Shown: positions 1 through 8,877, numbered from the stretch's first letter. The stretch is 64,000 nucleotides of DNA from Bacillota bacterium (GCA_009711705.1 VENG01000004.1:1-64000); one strand, 5' to 3'. Numbers and translations are program-made. Notes: generated by a model not told the origin, from the sequence alone.

Positions 1-8
1 CAATAAAA

Positions 9-57
9 ATCCCCCCAAACAATTTGCTAAAATTTTAGCATTTTGCTGAGGGGGGAT
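9..57. repeat. Long imperfect hairpin in upstream intergenic DNA
   Basis: A six-C run (11-16) flanked by AT pairs exactly with a six-G run (50-55), and inside it sits the perfect 16-base palindrome TGCTAAAATTTTAGCA (25-40). The whole can fold into a strong two-part stem ahead of a broken hydrolase gene. No T-run follows on the + strand, so it is not a typical terminator for that direction; it may be the remains of a small mobile element. Confidence 0.5.
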
Positions 58-79
58 AAATAGATTTGGTTGTTTAATT

Positions 80-835
80 ATGAAAAAACACACCATGATT
101 GTGTAGGTAATTATGTGCAAGTGGACAGAAAGGGGCTTTAAATGTCTCACCCCTAATTTGCGTTATCATAATCTCGATGCTAAGGATACCCCTGACGATA
201 GACTGGGAACAACCAGTTTGTTAGACTATGCAAACGACTTAGAGCAAGAAATTAATAAGTTAGATGAAAAGCCAATAATAATAGGTCATTCTATGGGTGG
301 GTTGCTGGCACAAATATTAGGTAGTCGGGGTTTAGCTAAAGCTCTTATTTTATTATCAACGGCATTGCCAGCAGGTATTTTGGATTTAACGGAAATGACT
401 TCAGGTCCAGAGGATATACCGAAGGGTTTTCAAAGTATACTATCCAATCCAAACTGGTTTAAGGAACCTCTTAAGCCTAATTTTGATGACGCAGTTTACC
501 TTGAACTACATCTATTGTCGTCGGAAGAACAGAGAGCAATTTATGATAAATTTGTCCATGAGTCAGGTTTGGCAACTTTTGAGATTAATGCATGGAAAAT
601 AGATCCTAATAAAGCAGCGTATGTAGATGCAAATAAAATAATCTGCCCTGTGCTCATTATTTCAGCGTCAGAAGATAATTGCATTCCTCCGCTGTTAATT
701 AAAAAAGTTGCGGAATTTTATCAGGGAGTCTCCACTTATAAAGAATTTGAAAACCATGCTCATTGGTTAATTGGTGAACCAGGATGGGAAGGTGCAGCTG
801 ATTACGTTTGGGACTGGATAAAGAAAATTGAATAG
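80..835 (+). pseudogene. Broken alpha/beta hydrolase
   Basis: The frame from ATG 80 begins MKKHTMIV, meets TAG at 104 and continues in the same frame from 107 through the rest of an alpha/beta hydrolase. The core has the nucleophile elbow GHSMGG, a late acid-bearing strand (ISASEDNCIPP) and the terminal histidine region (NHAHWL). What is missing is the segment just after the first strand, where this family carries its oxyanion-hole HG motif and first helix. The reading frame is kept across the gap, so a short deletion that created the TAG at its junction explains it best. A shorter protein could start at ATG 113 but would lack strand 1 and is unlikely to fold. Substrate unknown. Confidence 0.7.
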
Positions 836-1014
836 TTTTGTCAAGTAGTGATGGGGTGTGTATATGGTACTTTAGATTTTTACAGTGGTACGTTTAACAA
901 ATATATTACTACATAAAAAAACATGACTATCAAGCTTAATCAGTAACTCCTTCTCACCAGGGAACATATGTGCTATAATGGCCATAGTTAATAAGTGGGA
1001 GGGGAACCAAGATT

Positions 1015-1663
1015 ATGGCACAACAAAAAGATGTTGAGTTTATTTGAATTTCAGCAACGTTTTAGCAGCGAAGAGGCTTGTCAAGAGCACCTTTTCAATA
1101 TGCGTTGGGCAGAGGGTTTTGAGTGCCCTCGCTGTGGATGCAAGGAATACTACCATATCTCTTCACGTCGGCACTATCAATGTCGAGATTGTAATTATCA
1201 AGCTTCCCTCACAGCAGGGACCATTTTCCATAAGACCCGCACAGCGTTGCGGAAATGGTTTTGGGCCATATTCCTGGTTGCCAATGACAAACGAGGCTTC
1301 TCCGCCCTTTCTTTACAGCATAGTATTGATGTCAGTTATCCTACAGCATGGCTAATGCTTCATAAGATTAGAACTGCAATGTCCGACCGTGAGTTAAAAT
1401 CCCAAGGATATACTCATGAGCGAGTTCTATCTTCTTCCCCAGAAGCCGAAGAAAAACTTCATTGGGTACATGCCCTTATTTCTAATGCTAAGGCTTTCAT
1501 GGTTGGTACTTTCCATGGCCTCGATAAAAGCCATTTGCAGGCCTATTTAGATGAGTTTTGCTACCGTTTTAACCGTAGAAAGTGGCGTAACCAGCTATTC
1601 AACAGGCTTTTGCATGCATGTGTGGTAGGTCCAACGGTGACTTATGCTGAGCTAACTTTATAA
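1015..1663 (+). pseudogene. IS1595-family transposase, catalytic core deleted
   Basis: The N-terminal part has the zinc-ribbon (CPRCGCKEYY...YQCRDCNYQAS) and helix-turn-helix region typical of IS1595 transposases, and the C-terminal part has the conserved ISNAKAFMVGTFHGLDK and DEFCYRFNRR blocks. Between 'RTAMSDRE' and 'LKSQGYTHE' about a hundred codons are absent, including the first two acidic residues of the DDE triad, so the protein cannot catalyse transposition. The expected start (ATG 1015, reading MAQQK) is also out of frame with the body (frame of ATG 1031), at an A-run. It is a double-broken remnant. Terminal inverted repeats were looked for by eye but not identified. Confidence 0.8.
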
Positions 1664-1808
1664 TCATGTTGGGCAATATCATGAAGAAAAATCTGGTGCA
1701 CAAAATAGGTATAAAGCGACCTAAGGGTTTAATTTTGGTTCATCATTCCGAGGAATTTTTTCTTAGCAATAAAGCTTCGGCAATCACCGATTGCACTGCA
1801 GGTCTACA

Positions 1809-2264
1809 TCATGTTCCAGCAGGGTTTTTAGTTAGACATTCTTTACCCGTGTTAGCCTCAGTATGCCCTTGAATATCTTTAATATCATTACAACACTTTC
1901 GCTCGGAAATATGCTCGATAATGTCAGCTTTTGTAACGTCCTTACAATAACAGACAGGTACAGAAAGATCTCTTTCTTTAAACCATACTTTGACTTTAAT
2001 GTCATCTTTATAGAGGGTTTGCTGGCCAAAATATATTACGTCACATTTATCGGAAACACATAGATAATAGCCTTCCAATGTGGACGGAAGGCGGTCACTT
2101 TTAACAATATTTTTTATCGTTTCCATGTTTACCCTTTTACCCAACTCACCGCATCTAGGACACCTTGCTTTTGGTGTATCTAAAGGGTTAACTCCACAAA
2201 CTTCAGATGACAAATTTATGAGTTTCTCCTTTCTAAAAGCCTGATGGCTCTGTTTAAACTCCAT
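1809..2264 (-). CDS. CopZ-like iron-sulfur metallochaperone, C-terminus clipped
   Basis: The N-terminal part carries a zinc-type cysteine cluster (VCGVNPLDTP...CPRCG, CVSDKC) as in the CopZ zinc-binding domain, and the C-terminal part a BFD-like [2Fe-2S] region (VCYCKDVTKADI...TGKECLTKNPAG). Family members normally continue after NPxG with further cysteines and often a heavy-metal domain; here a stop follows one codon later, so the last Fe-S ligands are lost. A better ribosome site (AAAGGAG) suggests TTG 2213 as the start instead of ATG 2264. Such proteins deliver copper or mercury ions to ATPases or reductases; no partner gene is nearby. It lies beside a dead IS, and truncation by rearrangement is likely. 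Confidence 0.6.
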   Translation of the reverse strand: MEFKQSHQAFRKEKLINLSSEVCGVNPLDTPKARCPRCGELGKRVNMETIKNIVKSDRLPSTLEGYYLCVSDKCDVIYFGQQTLYKDDIKVKVWFKERDLSVPVCYCKDVTKADIIEHISERKCCNDIKDIQGHTEANTGKECLTKNPAGT

Positions 2265-2544
2265 TTTACCACAGAGGGAAAAAGTGTCAAAATTTGTTGT
2301 TGCACATTCTGTAGGTAATGTTTAGTCATCGGGATAGGCATTAACTGCTTCGCATTATCCATATTAAGCCAGCACTGATTTCTCCAATTGTAATCCTAAA
2401 GTCGGAAATGATCATGAACAAAATTAAGTAAAATACGCAGCAGTTATGAAGTAACTGGAAACAATGCGGGTTGTAGAACCGGTCGAAAGCCATGATCTCG
2501 AATAACTTTTGGGCAAAGTGCTGCAGATTATTGAAGTGGTGAGT
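2265..2544. other. Gene-poor spacer with one half of a dispersed repeat
   Basis: No credible coding region is seen. The segment around 2325-2370 resembles 3328-3377: both contain TTCGCATTATCCATATT followed by a purine and AGGC/AAGCC, with looser similarity in the preceding 25 bases. The two copies flank the toxin-antitoxin pair in the same orientation. Confidence 0.45.
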
Positions 2545-2937
2545 TTACCAGGTCTCAAGTCCTAACTCATCAATATTACTAAAATGGGTATCTCGTGAAA
2601 CAAGGGTTATACCATATTGCTTGCCAAGTGCAGCAATCCAAAGGTCATTCTCTGGAATTGGACGCCCCTTCTTCTTTAATTCGTATTTAATTTGACCATA
2701 ATATTGAGCAGTTAATTCGTTGCATGGAATTATAGTATTTTCCCGGGCAAAACTCCTTAGTTGTGATAAGTTTTCTTCAGTACGGCGGGAATTATAAGCT
2801 CCATAATAAAGTTCTCCAATAACTATGGAGGGGATAAATACGTGAGTAGCTTTACTTAAGTAATTTATTACAATGGCATCCTCGGCGAATAGGGCAATAA
2901 CTATATTTGTATCGAGTAGATATTTACCACTCATCAT
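2545..2937 (-). CDS. VapC-type PIN-domain ribonuclease toxin
   Basis: A complete 130-residue PIN domain. The four acidic positions are visible: D9 in LLDTN, E42 in GELYYGA, D98 in ENDLWIAA and D116 in SRDTHF, which together bind Mg/Mn for endoribonuclease activity. Its start overlaps the end of the upstream small gene by 14 bases, the standard arrangement for a type II toxin-antitoxin pair. VapC toxins of this kind cut tRNA or rRNA when the antitoxin is degraded. The target RNA cannot be told from sequence. Length and motifs look intact, so the module may be active and could help hold this otherwise decaying region in the chromosome. Confidence 0.88.
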   Translation of the reverse strand: MMSGKYLLDTNIVIALFAEDAIVINYLSKATHVFIPSIVIGELYYGAYNSRRTEENLSQLRSFARENTIIPCNELTAQYYGQIKYELKKKGRPIPENDLWIAALGKQYGITLVSRDTHFSNIDELGLETW

Positions 2938-3172
2938 GATCTATCCTTCCACATTCATCTTCGATGGCTTTTTGGATATTATCCAGGTCCAATTTATCAA
3001 TACTACCAGCAAATTTTAAAAGGTCTTTTCCGCTGGTGCCAGGAGTTCTAGTCTGGAATTGTTCACTATTTTCGAGATCTTGGTTTAATTTAAGGCCTAA
3101 TTTGTAAAACAACTCGGTTTTTTGTTTTCGAGTTAATTTTCGTATTTCCTCAACGAGCTTATCCACGGCCAT
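2924..3172 (-). CDS. VapB-like antitoxin
   Basis: An 82-residue protein immediately upstream of, and overlapping, the PIN toxin. The end (FAGSIDKLDLD...IEDECGRIDHDEW) matches the tail typical of antitoxins partnered with PIN toxins, the part that fills the toxin active site; the N-terminal half is a short helical region (VEEIRKLTRKQKTELFYKLG) expected to mediate dimerisation. A clear GGAGGTGG ribosome site precedes the ATG. Antitoxin identity rests mostly on position, size and the tail motif. Autoregulation of the pair by binding the upstream DNA is usual but no operator was identified here. Confidence 0.75.
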   Translation of the reverse strand: MAVDKLVEEIRKLTRKQKTELFYKLGLKLNQDLENSEQFQTRTPGTSGKDLLKFAGSIDKLDLDNIQKAIEDECGRIDHDEW

Positions 3173-3178
3173 TTATGC

Positions 3179-3461
3179 CACCTCCACTATTACGAAAATT
3201 ATACCATATCCTGTAACTTAACGCGACGGGTCTTACAGGGTTGAATAGTAATAACAAGGGTGGGGGAGAAATTCTTGCACAATATGCCTGTTTTACGATG
3301 CAAGTTGTTTATTGCTCGATAATGTCCGGTCATTGGCTGGGTATTAGTATCACCTTCGCATTATCCATATTGAGGCTATAAATCTGTAAGGTGGGGTTAC
3401 TCCCTAATAAGGGGAAGATTGCTGTGAAATACTATACTCTAGCTACGCCGGAGGTAACGAA
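3179..3461. other. Gene-poor spacer
   Basis: It holds the likely promoter region of the antitoxin (reverse strand) and the second copy of the TTCGCATTATCCATATT-containing repeat (3328-3377). No other feature is seen. Confidence 0.4.
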
Positions 3462-4318
3462 ATGCAGGTTACTAAATATATACATGCATTGAAAATCCCT
3501 TTCCAGATAAATGTCAGCCCGAAGGTATCCTTGGACCGATTCGTGTATGCATATCTTATTTATGGTCCACGAATTTGCCTCAAGATACCGGAGTGAGTTC
3601 CGCCGAAACGATAATTTATGACTATTTGCATCATACGGGACGCAGCCCGGAAGAAATTGATATGGTTATTTTAACCCACTCCCACCCGGATCATATTGGA
3701 GCTATACAGTCAATAAAAGAATCCACTGGATGTGTCGTTGTGGCACATCCCGGTGAAAAGAATTGGATCGAAGATGTCGATCTGCAAATCAGAGAACGTC
3801 CCGTTCCTGGATTTCACACTCTCGTAGGAGGTTCCGTTGCCATTGACCGCCTGGTTGGTGAAGGGGATATTCTGAACTTGGGAGATGGCTTGAGCTTGGA
3901 GGTATTTCACACACCGGGCCACTCCGAAGGTTCCATTTCCCTGTGGTTTCCAGAAGATGGGGCGTTATTCTCCGGCGATGCAGTGCCGCTGCCGGAAGAC
4001 ATGCCCATTTACGATGATTATGAGTCATCTGTTAACTCAATTGAAAAGTTAAAGGCCGTAGAAGGTATCCACTATCTCCTGTCTGCTTGGGATGTGCCCA
4101 GGAATAGCGACTATGCATACCAACTGATGGGAGAGAGTATAAGTTACCTTAAGCGGATTTACGGGTTAGTTGTCGAAAATGCCACTGGCGATGCCTTGCA
4201 AACTGACATAATGGATTTATGCAAACGGGTTGTACGTGCTTTGGGGTTGCCTGAAACAGCAGCAACACCTATGCTGATTAGATCACTTCAGGCAAACCTA
4301 AAGGCACTTGGCCGTTAG
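3462..4318 (+). pseudogene. Metallo-beta-lactamase-fold hydrolase, frameshifted
   Basis: Translation from ATG 3462, after a GGAGG site, gives a normal family N-terminus (MQVTKYIHALKIPF...RFVYAYLIYGPRICL) that runs into a stop at 3594. The remainder continues in another frame from about 3583 with DTGVSSAETIIYDYL, the zinc ligand motif THSHPDH, then HTPGHSEGS and GDAVPLP. The break falls within TTGCCTCAAGATACC, where one missing base would restore 'CLIDTG'. The total of 857 bases is one short of a whole number of codons, consistent with a single-base deletion. Function of the intact form is an unspecified hydrolase. A sequencing error cannot be excluded. Confidence 0.8.
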
Positions 4319-4390
4319 CCAGGGAAATCACTAATTTCTTCTAAAAACATGCTCCCATTATTAAATATTACATAAGAAGGCGATTATAAT

Positions 4391-4831
4391 ATGATTAGGT
4401 TTGTTGAAATGGAAGATTATAATGCTTGGTTAGATATAGCCAGAGAAGTTGAGCCGGTATTTGGTGAGATGGTTACAAATACAGAGTTTCAAAACGGTAT
4501 TAAGAAATGCATATCTGACTCCTCAGCCATTTGTATTGCGAATGATTGCAATATAGAAGGAATAATAGCTATTAATAAAACTGAGAATGAAATATCTTGG
4601 TTAGCAGTAAGAGAGGAAAGCCGTGGGAAAGGGTATGGCTATCAATTACTGAAAAAGGCAATAAATTATTTGGATGATAATAAACCTATTTTCGTACAAA
4701 CGTTTTCTCCTCAAATTAAAGTTGGCGAAATGGCAAGAAGGATGTATTTGAAGTTTGGTTTTAGAGACTTTAAAGACGGCGGGAAAAATCCTGCTGGTAT
4801 TAATACGGTAATTATGAAATTAGGAAAATGA
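4391..4831 (+). CDS. GNAT-family N-acetyltransferase
   Basis: A 146-residue protein with the GNAT acetyl-CoA binding motif RGKGYGYQLLKKA preceded by the beta-4 strand EISWLAVREESRG, and a C-terminal FGFRDF strand typical of the fold. It transfers an acetyl group from acetyl-CoA to an amine on an unknown small molecule or protein. A GAAGG ribosome site lies upstream of ATG 4391. The gene is AT-richer than the housekeeping part of the window and stands alone between other accessory genes, so recent acquisition is plausible. Confidence 0.85.
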   Translation: MIRFVEMEDYNAWLDIAREVEPVFGEMVTNTEFQNGIKKCISDSSAICIANDCNIEGIIAINKTENEISWLAVREESRGKGYGYQLLKKAINYLDDNKPIFVQTFSPQIKVGEMARRMYLKFGFRDFKDGGKNPAGINTVIMKLGK

Positions 4832-4905
4832 ATAAAGCAAGCACTAAAAGGTCGGATTCAGTTGAGAAGTGAGTTCAGCTTTTTATAACGCTTTAAATTA
4901 TAAAA

Positions 4906-5721
4906 TTGATTGCTACACAGAAAGGAAAATTAGTGAAGAACGTGCGGTTTTATGGAGAAAAACCTTATGAAGTTGCGGTCGTTCATGGTGGACCTGGAGC
5001 TCCCGGTTCGGTAGCGGCTATTGCGCGTGTTCTTTCAGAGGATGTGGGTGTTATTGAACCCCTTCAGACCGAAAAAACTATTAGTAATCAACTGACTGAG
5101 CTTGACGAGGTGGTCAGAACAAGCTGTATGATGCCTATTACCCTTGTCGGCCATTCATGGGGCGCATGGCTTGTCTTTCTTTATGCGGCTAAACATCCAA
5201 AGCTAGTAAAAAAAATCACCCTGGTGGGTAGCAGCCCATTTGAAATGAAATATGTAAAGCAAATTGATAAAAACCGTCGGAATCATTTAACGGAGATTGA
5301 AGGTGAGGAGTATGATCTCATTCTCAAGAAAATGAGCACCGCACATAAAACCTTCAATAACGGAATTTTGGAAAGACTCGGGAAGCTTGTTGCTAAAAGT
5401 GACAACTATTATACATTTAGTATTCCAACAGATGAAGTTGACTGTTTAAAGGCGGACGATAAGATATATCGATCGATATGGAACGAGGCAGCAGCTATGC
5501 GTGAAAGTGGTGAACTGCTAGAGCAATCATCGTTTATCACCTGCCCGGTAGTGGCTATACACGGAGATTACGACCCCCACCCAGCCGATGGGGTAAGTCA
5601 TCCGTTAGGAGTCAGGCTTTCAAACTTTACTTTTTATTTGCTTGAAAAGTGTGGCCATAGTCCGTGGAAAGAAAAATATGCTACAAAGAGATTTTATGAG
5701 ATATTGAGAGAGGAAATGTAG
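4906..5721 (+). CDS. Alpha/beta hydrolase
   Basis: A 271-residue hydrolase with all expected elements: the oxyanion-hole motif HGGPGAPG near residue 27, the nucleophile elbow GHSWGAW near residue 84, an acid strand AIHGDYDPHPADG, and the final histidine in KCGHSPW. The proposed TTG start has no strong ribosome site, and an in-frame GTG sits nine codons later, so the N-terminus is uncertain. The reaction is ester, amide or C-C bond hydrolysis, substrate unknown. Unlike the hydrolase at the left end of the window this copy looks intact. Confidence 0.8.
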   Translation: MIATQKGKLVKNVRFYGEKPYEVAVVHGGPGAPGSVAAIARVLSEDVGVIEPLQTEKTISNQLTELDEVVRTSCMMPITLVGHSWGAWLVFLYAAKHPKLVKKITLVGSSPFEMKYVKQIDKNRRNHLTEIEGEEYDLILKKMSTAHKTFNNGILERLGKLVAKSDNYYTFSIPTDEVDCLKADDKIYRSIWNEAAAMRESGELLEQSSFITCPVVAIHGDYDPHPADGVSHPLGVRLSNFTFYLLEKCGHSPWKEKYATKRFYEILREEM

Positions 5722-5863
5722 CTTCGATTAAAAGATGTTCCTCAGCTTCATTGATTTTTTTACAAGCTAAGTTTGTAGCGAGATGTATAGCTAGCTCAGG
5801 AGGGGAGTCTTTTAAAAGAACCTTAAGAAAAGTATTGCCCATCAATATAAAGGGAGAACTTAG

Positions 5864-7072
5864 ATGAAGAAAACCCTCGGCTTTTTCTTACTTATTATAA
5901 TAATGCTAACCGGATGCAGTTCATCCCAGTCAATACAATATAGGACTCAACTTTCACCCGATAATAAACTAGATATCGTGAGGAAGCCGCCTGCAGCAGA
6001 TTATTCATTTATTCATCCAGAGAAAATGACTGAGCTGCCAATATATAACCCCAATTCAGATCAAATGTGGCAAGTTGATTTAAGAAGCAGTGACCTAACA
6101 GGACTTGATTTGAATAATAGGCTTAATGACTTGCTATATGCGGATTTTGACAGTAAGACAAAATGGCCTGAAAAGCTGCCTAAAGGTTTCAACCCCCATT
6201 TAATCATGGAGTTAGGGAAGAACCCCGGTTTAGGTTTGAGAGAGCTGCATAAAAATGGTATTACGGGGAAAGGGGTTGGAATAGCAATTATTGACCAAGG
6301 TCTTCTTGTTGGTCATGTAGAGTACAAAGACAGATTAAAAATGTATGAAGAAATACATTGTGGTGATGAATCCGCAGCGATGCATGGACCGGCCGTTGCG
6401 TCCATTGCTGTGGGGAAGACGGTTGGAGTTGCTCCTGAAGCTGACCTCTATTATATTGCGGAAACACATGGAGTTATTAATGAACAAGGAAACTTCGAAT
6501 GGGATCTTTCATGGCTTGCAAAGTCTATAGACCGTATTGTTGAAATTAATAAAACATTGCCCAAAGAAAATAAAATGAGGGTTATTTCGATTTCTTTGGG
6601 GATTGGCGGGAAGATGGATGGTTATGAAAAAGTATTTGAATCTATTGAAAAGGCAAAAAAAGAAGGAATCTATACAGTATATGTAGGGAGCGATCCATTT
6701 ATGGGACTTGGTCGTGACCCTTTAAAAATTGCAGAAGACATTACATCTTTTGGCAAAGGGGAGTTCTGGAAAAATAGAAATTACAGAAATGATTATCTTT
6801 TAGTGCCCATGGATTCTAGATGCACTGCCAGTCCTACAGGTGAAGATGATTATGTGTTTTACAGAAAAGGTGGTATGAGTTGGGCAGTACCTTATGTCGC
6901 GGCATTATATGCACTTGCTTGCCAAGTCAACCCAGATATTACACCTGATATCTTTTGGAAAGAAGCACTTAATACGAGCGAAACCGTGAAAGTTGACAAC
7001 AATAGCAATAGGAAATTGGGGAAAATAGTTAATCCATTAAAGTTGATCAATAATATTCAAGAATTAAAGTAG
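5864..7072 (+). CDS. Subtilisin-like (S8) serine protease lipoprotein
   Basis: The first 18 residues form a lipoprotein signal ending in the lipobox LTGC, so the mature protein is tethered to the outer face of the membrane at C18. After a linker of about 110 residues comes a peptidase S8 domain with the catalytic triad visible: D144 in IAIIDQG, H174 in MHGPAVAS, and S339 in GGMSWAVPYVAAL. The region around SDP (276-278), where subtilases usually carry the oxyanion asparagine, shows no obvious Asn, so catalytic strength is uncertain. A GGGAGAAC ribosome site precedes ATG 5864. No substrate or inhibitor gene lies next to it. Membrane-anchored subtilases often process secreted or spore proteins. 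Confidence 0.82.
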   Translation: MKKTLGFFLLIIIMLTGCSSSQSIQYRTQLSPDNKLDIVRKPPAADYSFIHPEKMTELPIYNPNSDQMWQVDLRSSDLTGLDLNNRLNDLLYADFDSKTKWPEKLPKGFNPHLIMELGKNPGLGLRELHKNGITGKGVGIAIIDQGLLVGHVEYKDRLKMYEEIHCGDESAAMHGPAVASIAVGKTVGVAPEADLYYIAETHGVINEQGNFEWDLSWLAKSIDRIVEINKTLPKENKMRVISISLGIGGKMDGYEKVFESIEKAKKEGIYTVYVGSDPFMGLGRDPLKIAEDITSFGKGEFWKNRNYRNDYLLVPMDSRCTASPTGEDDYVFYRKGGMSWAVPYVAALYALACQVNPDITPDIFWKEALNTSETVKVDNNSNRKLGKIVNPLKLINNIQELK

Positions 7073-7458
7073 GGTATGGATTTTTTATTAGGAACTTTGC
7101 GTTATCCATATGATCAATTCTATTCTCTAGCTGGATAGAGCTTTTGTGAATGAAATCGCGGTTAGAATTTTCTTTGACAGGATAACCATCAGGCCACATA
7201 TACTAAACATGAACGACAATGGTGACCCTATGATATTCCCAGAAACTTGTGTGTGATACGTACAGATAAAAGTTGTTGGAGGACTAACGATGTCAGTAAT
7301 AGATTTCAGAGCGGTTAAGAAATGTATTTACTCGCATATCAGGGTAAAATGCGCTCACATATAGTCTCGGTCCGAGGTCAATTTGCCGAGAAACGACAGC
7401 CCTGCCTGCATCAAAACTTAGAAAATGCACTACCGGGTACCGGGGGGCGAGTATACGA
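7073..7458. other. Spacer with possible gene remnant
   Basis: A strong ribosome site (TTGGAGGACTAACG) sits before ATG 7290, which opens a 24-codon frame reading MSVIDFRAVKKCIYSHIRVK before a TAG. This looks like the surviving start of a gene whose body is gone. Nothing else in this stretch is recognised. Confidence 0.35.
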
Positions 7459-8346
7459 ATGAAAAAGAAAACAAAAACAGATATGACCAATATTCAGAAA
7501 TTGGTGGGAGATATAAGCGAGAGTAATCTTAAACATGTGGAATATTACGTTTCGGATAATTTTGGCATTTTTATTCCTAGTGTGGGTTTTTGTGAATATG
7601 CCATAATGCCTCGTCATACCCATCCGGCTTACTCCTTTGTTTTGTTTTTTTCCGAGGAACAGAGTGTTACTCCTGTAAAAATCGAAGTACTGCCCGAACA
7701 TTATTTGGTAACAGCCATGGCCCCGGGAATGCCTCATGAAGAAAAAGAATCGGATACCTTTACCCGTTATATGGCAATATTTATTTCCCAAGACTTCTTT
7801 GAAAAAATTTATTCAATTTACAATTCCAAACCACCGGCAAGGTATTACTGGGAGCAGTTTTTGGTTGGGCATGAGATTCTGACCGATTTAAAGAAATTTA
7901 TGTCTGAGTATGAGAATAAACTGCCGGGCTATCAACAGGTACTTAGGGCTCTGGCTATAACCGTCACCCACCAAGTAATACGAAGTATCCTTAAAATAGT
8001 TAATAAGGCTGATTTTATCATTGAAAAGCTGGAAATAGAGCGAACTGTTAACTATATGTACCAGCACTTCGGCGAAAAGCTGACTGTCACTGCTCTGGCT
8101 CAAATAGCTAAAATGTCTGAATCTCATTTTACCAGGATTTTTAAAAAGGAAATGGGACAGTCGCCAATGGGGTTTTTAATGCGGGTGCGTATGGACAAAG
8201 CAAAAAAGCTGCTCAGAAGCGGAACAAAAAATATTACCGAAGTGTCATTGCAATGCGGGTTCAGCAATGCCTCCCACTTTTCCTCCAGTTTTACCAAACA
8301 TGCGGGGATTAGTCCCTCTGCATACCAGCATTATTATGCCCACTAA
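7459..8346 (+). CDS. AraC-family transcriptional regulator
   Basis: A 295-residue regulator. The N-terminal half is a cupin-like effector domain (MPRHTHPAYSFVLFF, then a strand-rich stretch to about residue 120); the last 100 residues carry the two helix-turn-helix motifs of AraC/XylS proteins (LTVTALAQIAKMSESHFTRIFKKEMGQSP and ITEVSLQCGFSNASHFSSSFTKHAGISP). It presumably binds DNA as a dimer and responds to a small ligand. The next gene in the same direction is a flavin-binding oxidoreductase 96 bases away, a plausible target. No strong ribosome site is visible, only GGGGGGCGAG about 10 bases upstream. Confidence 0.88.
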   Translation: MKKKTKTDMTNIQKLVGDISESNLKHVEYYVSDNFGIFIPSVGFCEYAIMPRHTHPAYSFVLFFSEEQSVTPVKIEVLPEHYLVTAMAPGMPHEEKESDTFTRYMAIFISQDFFEKIYSIYNSKPPARYYWEQFLVGHEILTDLKKFMSEYENKLPGYQQVLRALAITVTHQVIRSILKIVNKADFIIEKLEIERTVNYMYQHFGEKLTVTALAQIAKMSESHFTRIFKKEMGQSPMGFLMRVRMDKAKKLLRSGTKNITEVSLQCGFSNASHFSSSFTKHAGISPSAYQHYYAH

Positions 8347-8442
8347 TCAAAAGTGGCAGGATTTATAAAGGAATTGAGAGTATTTTAAAAGCTTTTCACT
8401 TCTATTCGTTATAAAGTATTTGAAAAACAAGGAGTGAAAATT

Positions 8443-8877
8443 ATGACCAGGCAAGATGCTTTTGATTTAATGAATGCTAATCCTGCTTTTCACTTGGCAA
8501 CGGTGGAAGGTAAGCAACCCAGAGTAAGGGGTATGCTGCTATACAAAGCGGACGAAGCAGGAATTATCTTCCATGCAGGGACCATGAAGGATGTCTTTAA
8601 ACAGATAATGGAAAACCCAAGGGTGGAATTGTGTTTTAACGACTTTAAAAAGGGAATTCAGCTTCGGGTAAGCGGAGAACTGGAATTGGTTGAAGACAAT
8701 AACATGAAGGACGAGATCTCGGAACACCCGACACGTCGTTTCCTGAAGCCCTGGAAGGAAAGCGGTGATCTCCGGGATTTTTATAATACTTTTGCGGTTT
8801 TTCGGCTTAGAAACGGTATTGCTAATACCTGGACCATGGAACGGAACTTCGCCCCCATAGATAAAATAAAGTTATAA
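8443..8877 (+). CDS. Pyridoxamine 5'-phosphate oxidase-family flavoprotein
   Basis: A 144-residue split-barrel protein of the PNPOx-like group: N-terminal helix, then FHLATVEGKQPRVRGM with the RVR phosphate-binding stretch, and a core barrel (GIIFHAGTMKDVFKQIMENPRVELCF). Members bind FMN, F420 or heme; many in anaerobes are 'general stress' or NimA-like proteins. The ATG at 8443 is preferred over an in-frame GTG at 8434 because AAGGAG lies nine bases before it. It follows the AraC regulator in the same direction. Exact substrate unknown. Confidence 0.82.
   Translation: MTRQDAFDLMNANPAFHLATVEGKQPRVRGMLLYKADEAGIIFHAGTMKDVFKQIMENPRVELCFNDFKKGIQLRVSGELELVEDNNMKDEISEHPTRRFLKPWKESGDLRDFYNTFAVFRLRNGIANTWTMERNFAPIDKIKL

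Noticed and set aside
1666..1872. Open frame reading MLGNIMKKNLVHKIG and on
   Set aside because: It crosses the end of the CopZ-like gene on the other strand and has no ribosome site; composition is not protein-like.
7293..7490. Reverse-strand frames overlapping the AraC gene start
   Set aside because: Overlap of a well supported AraC gene with no motif and no ribosome site.
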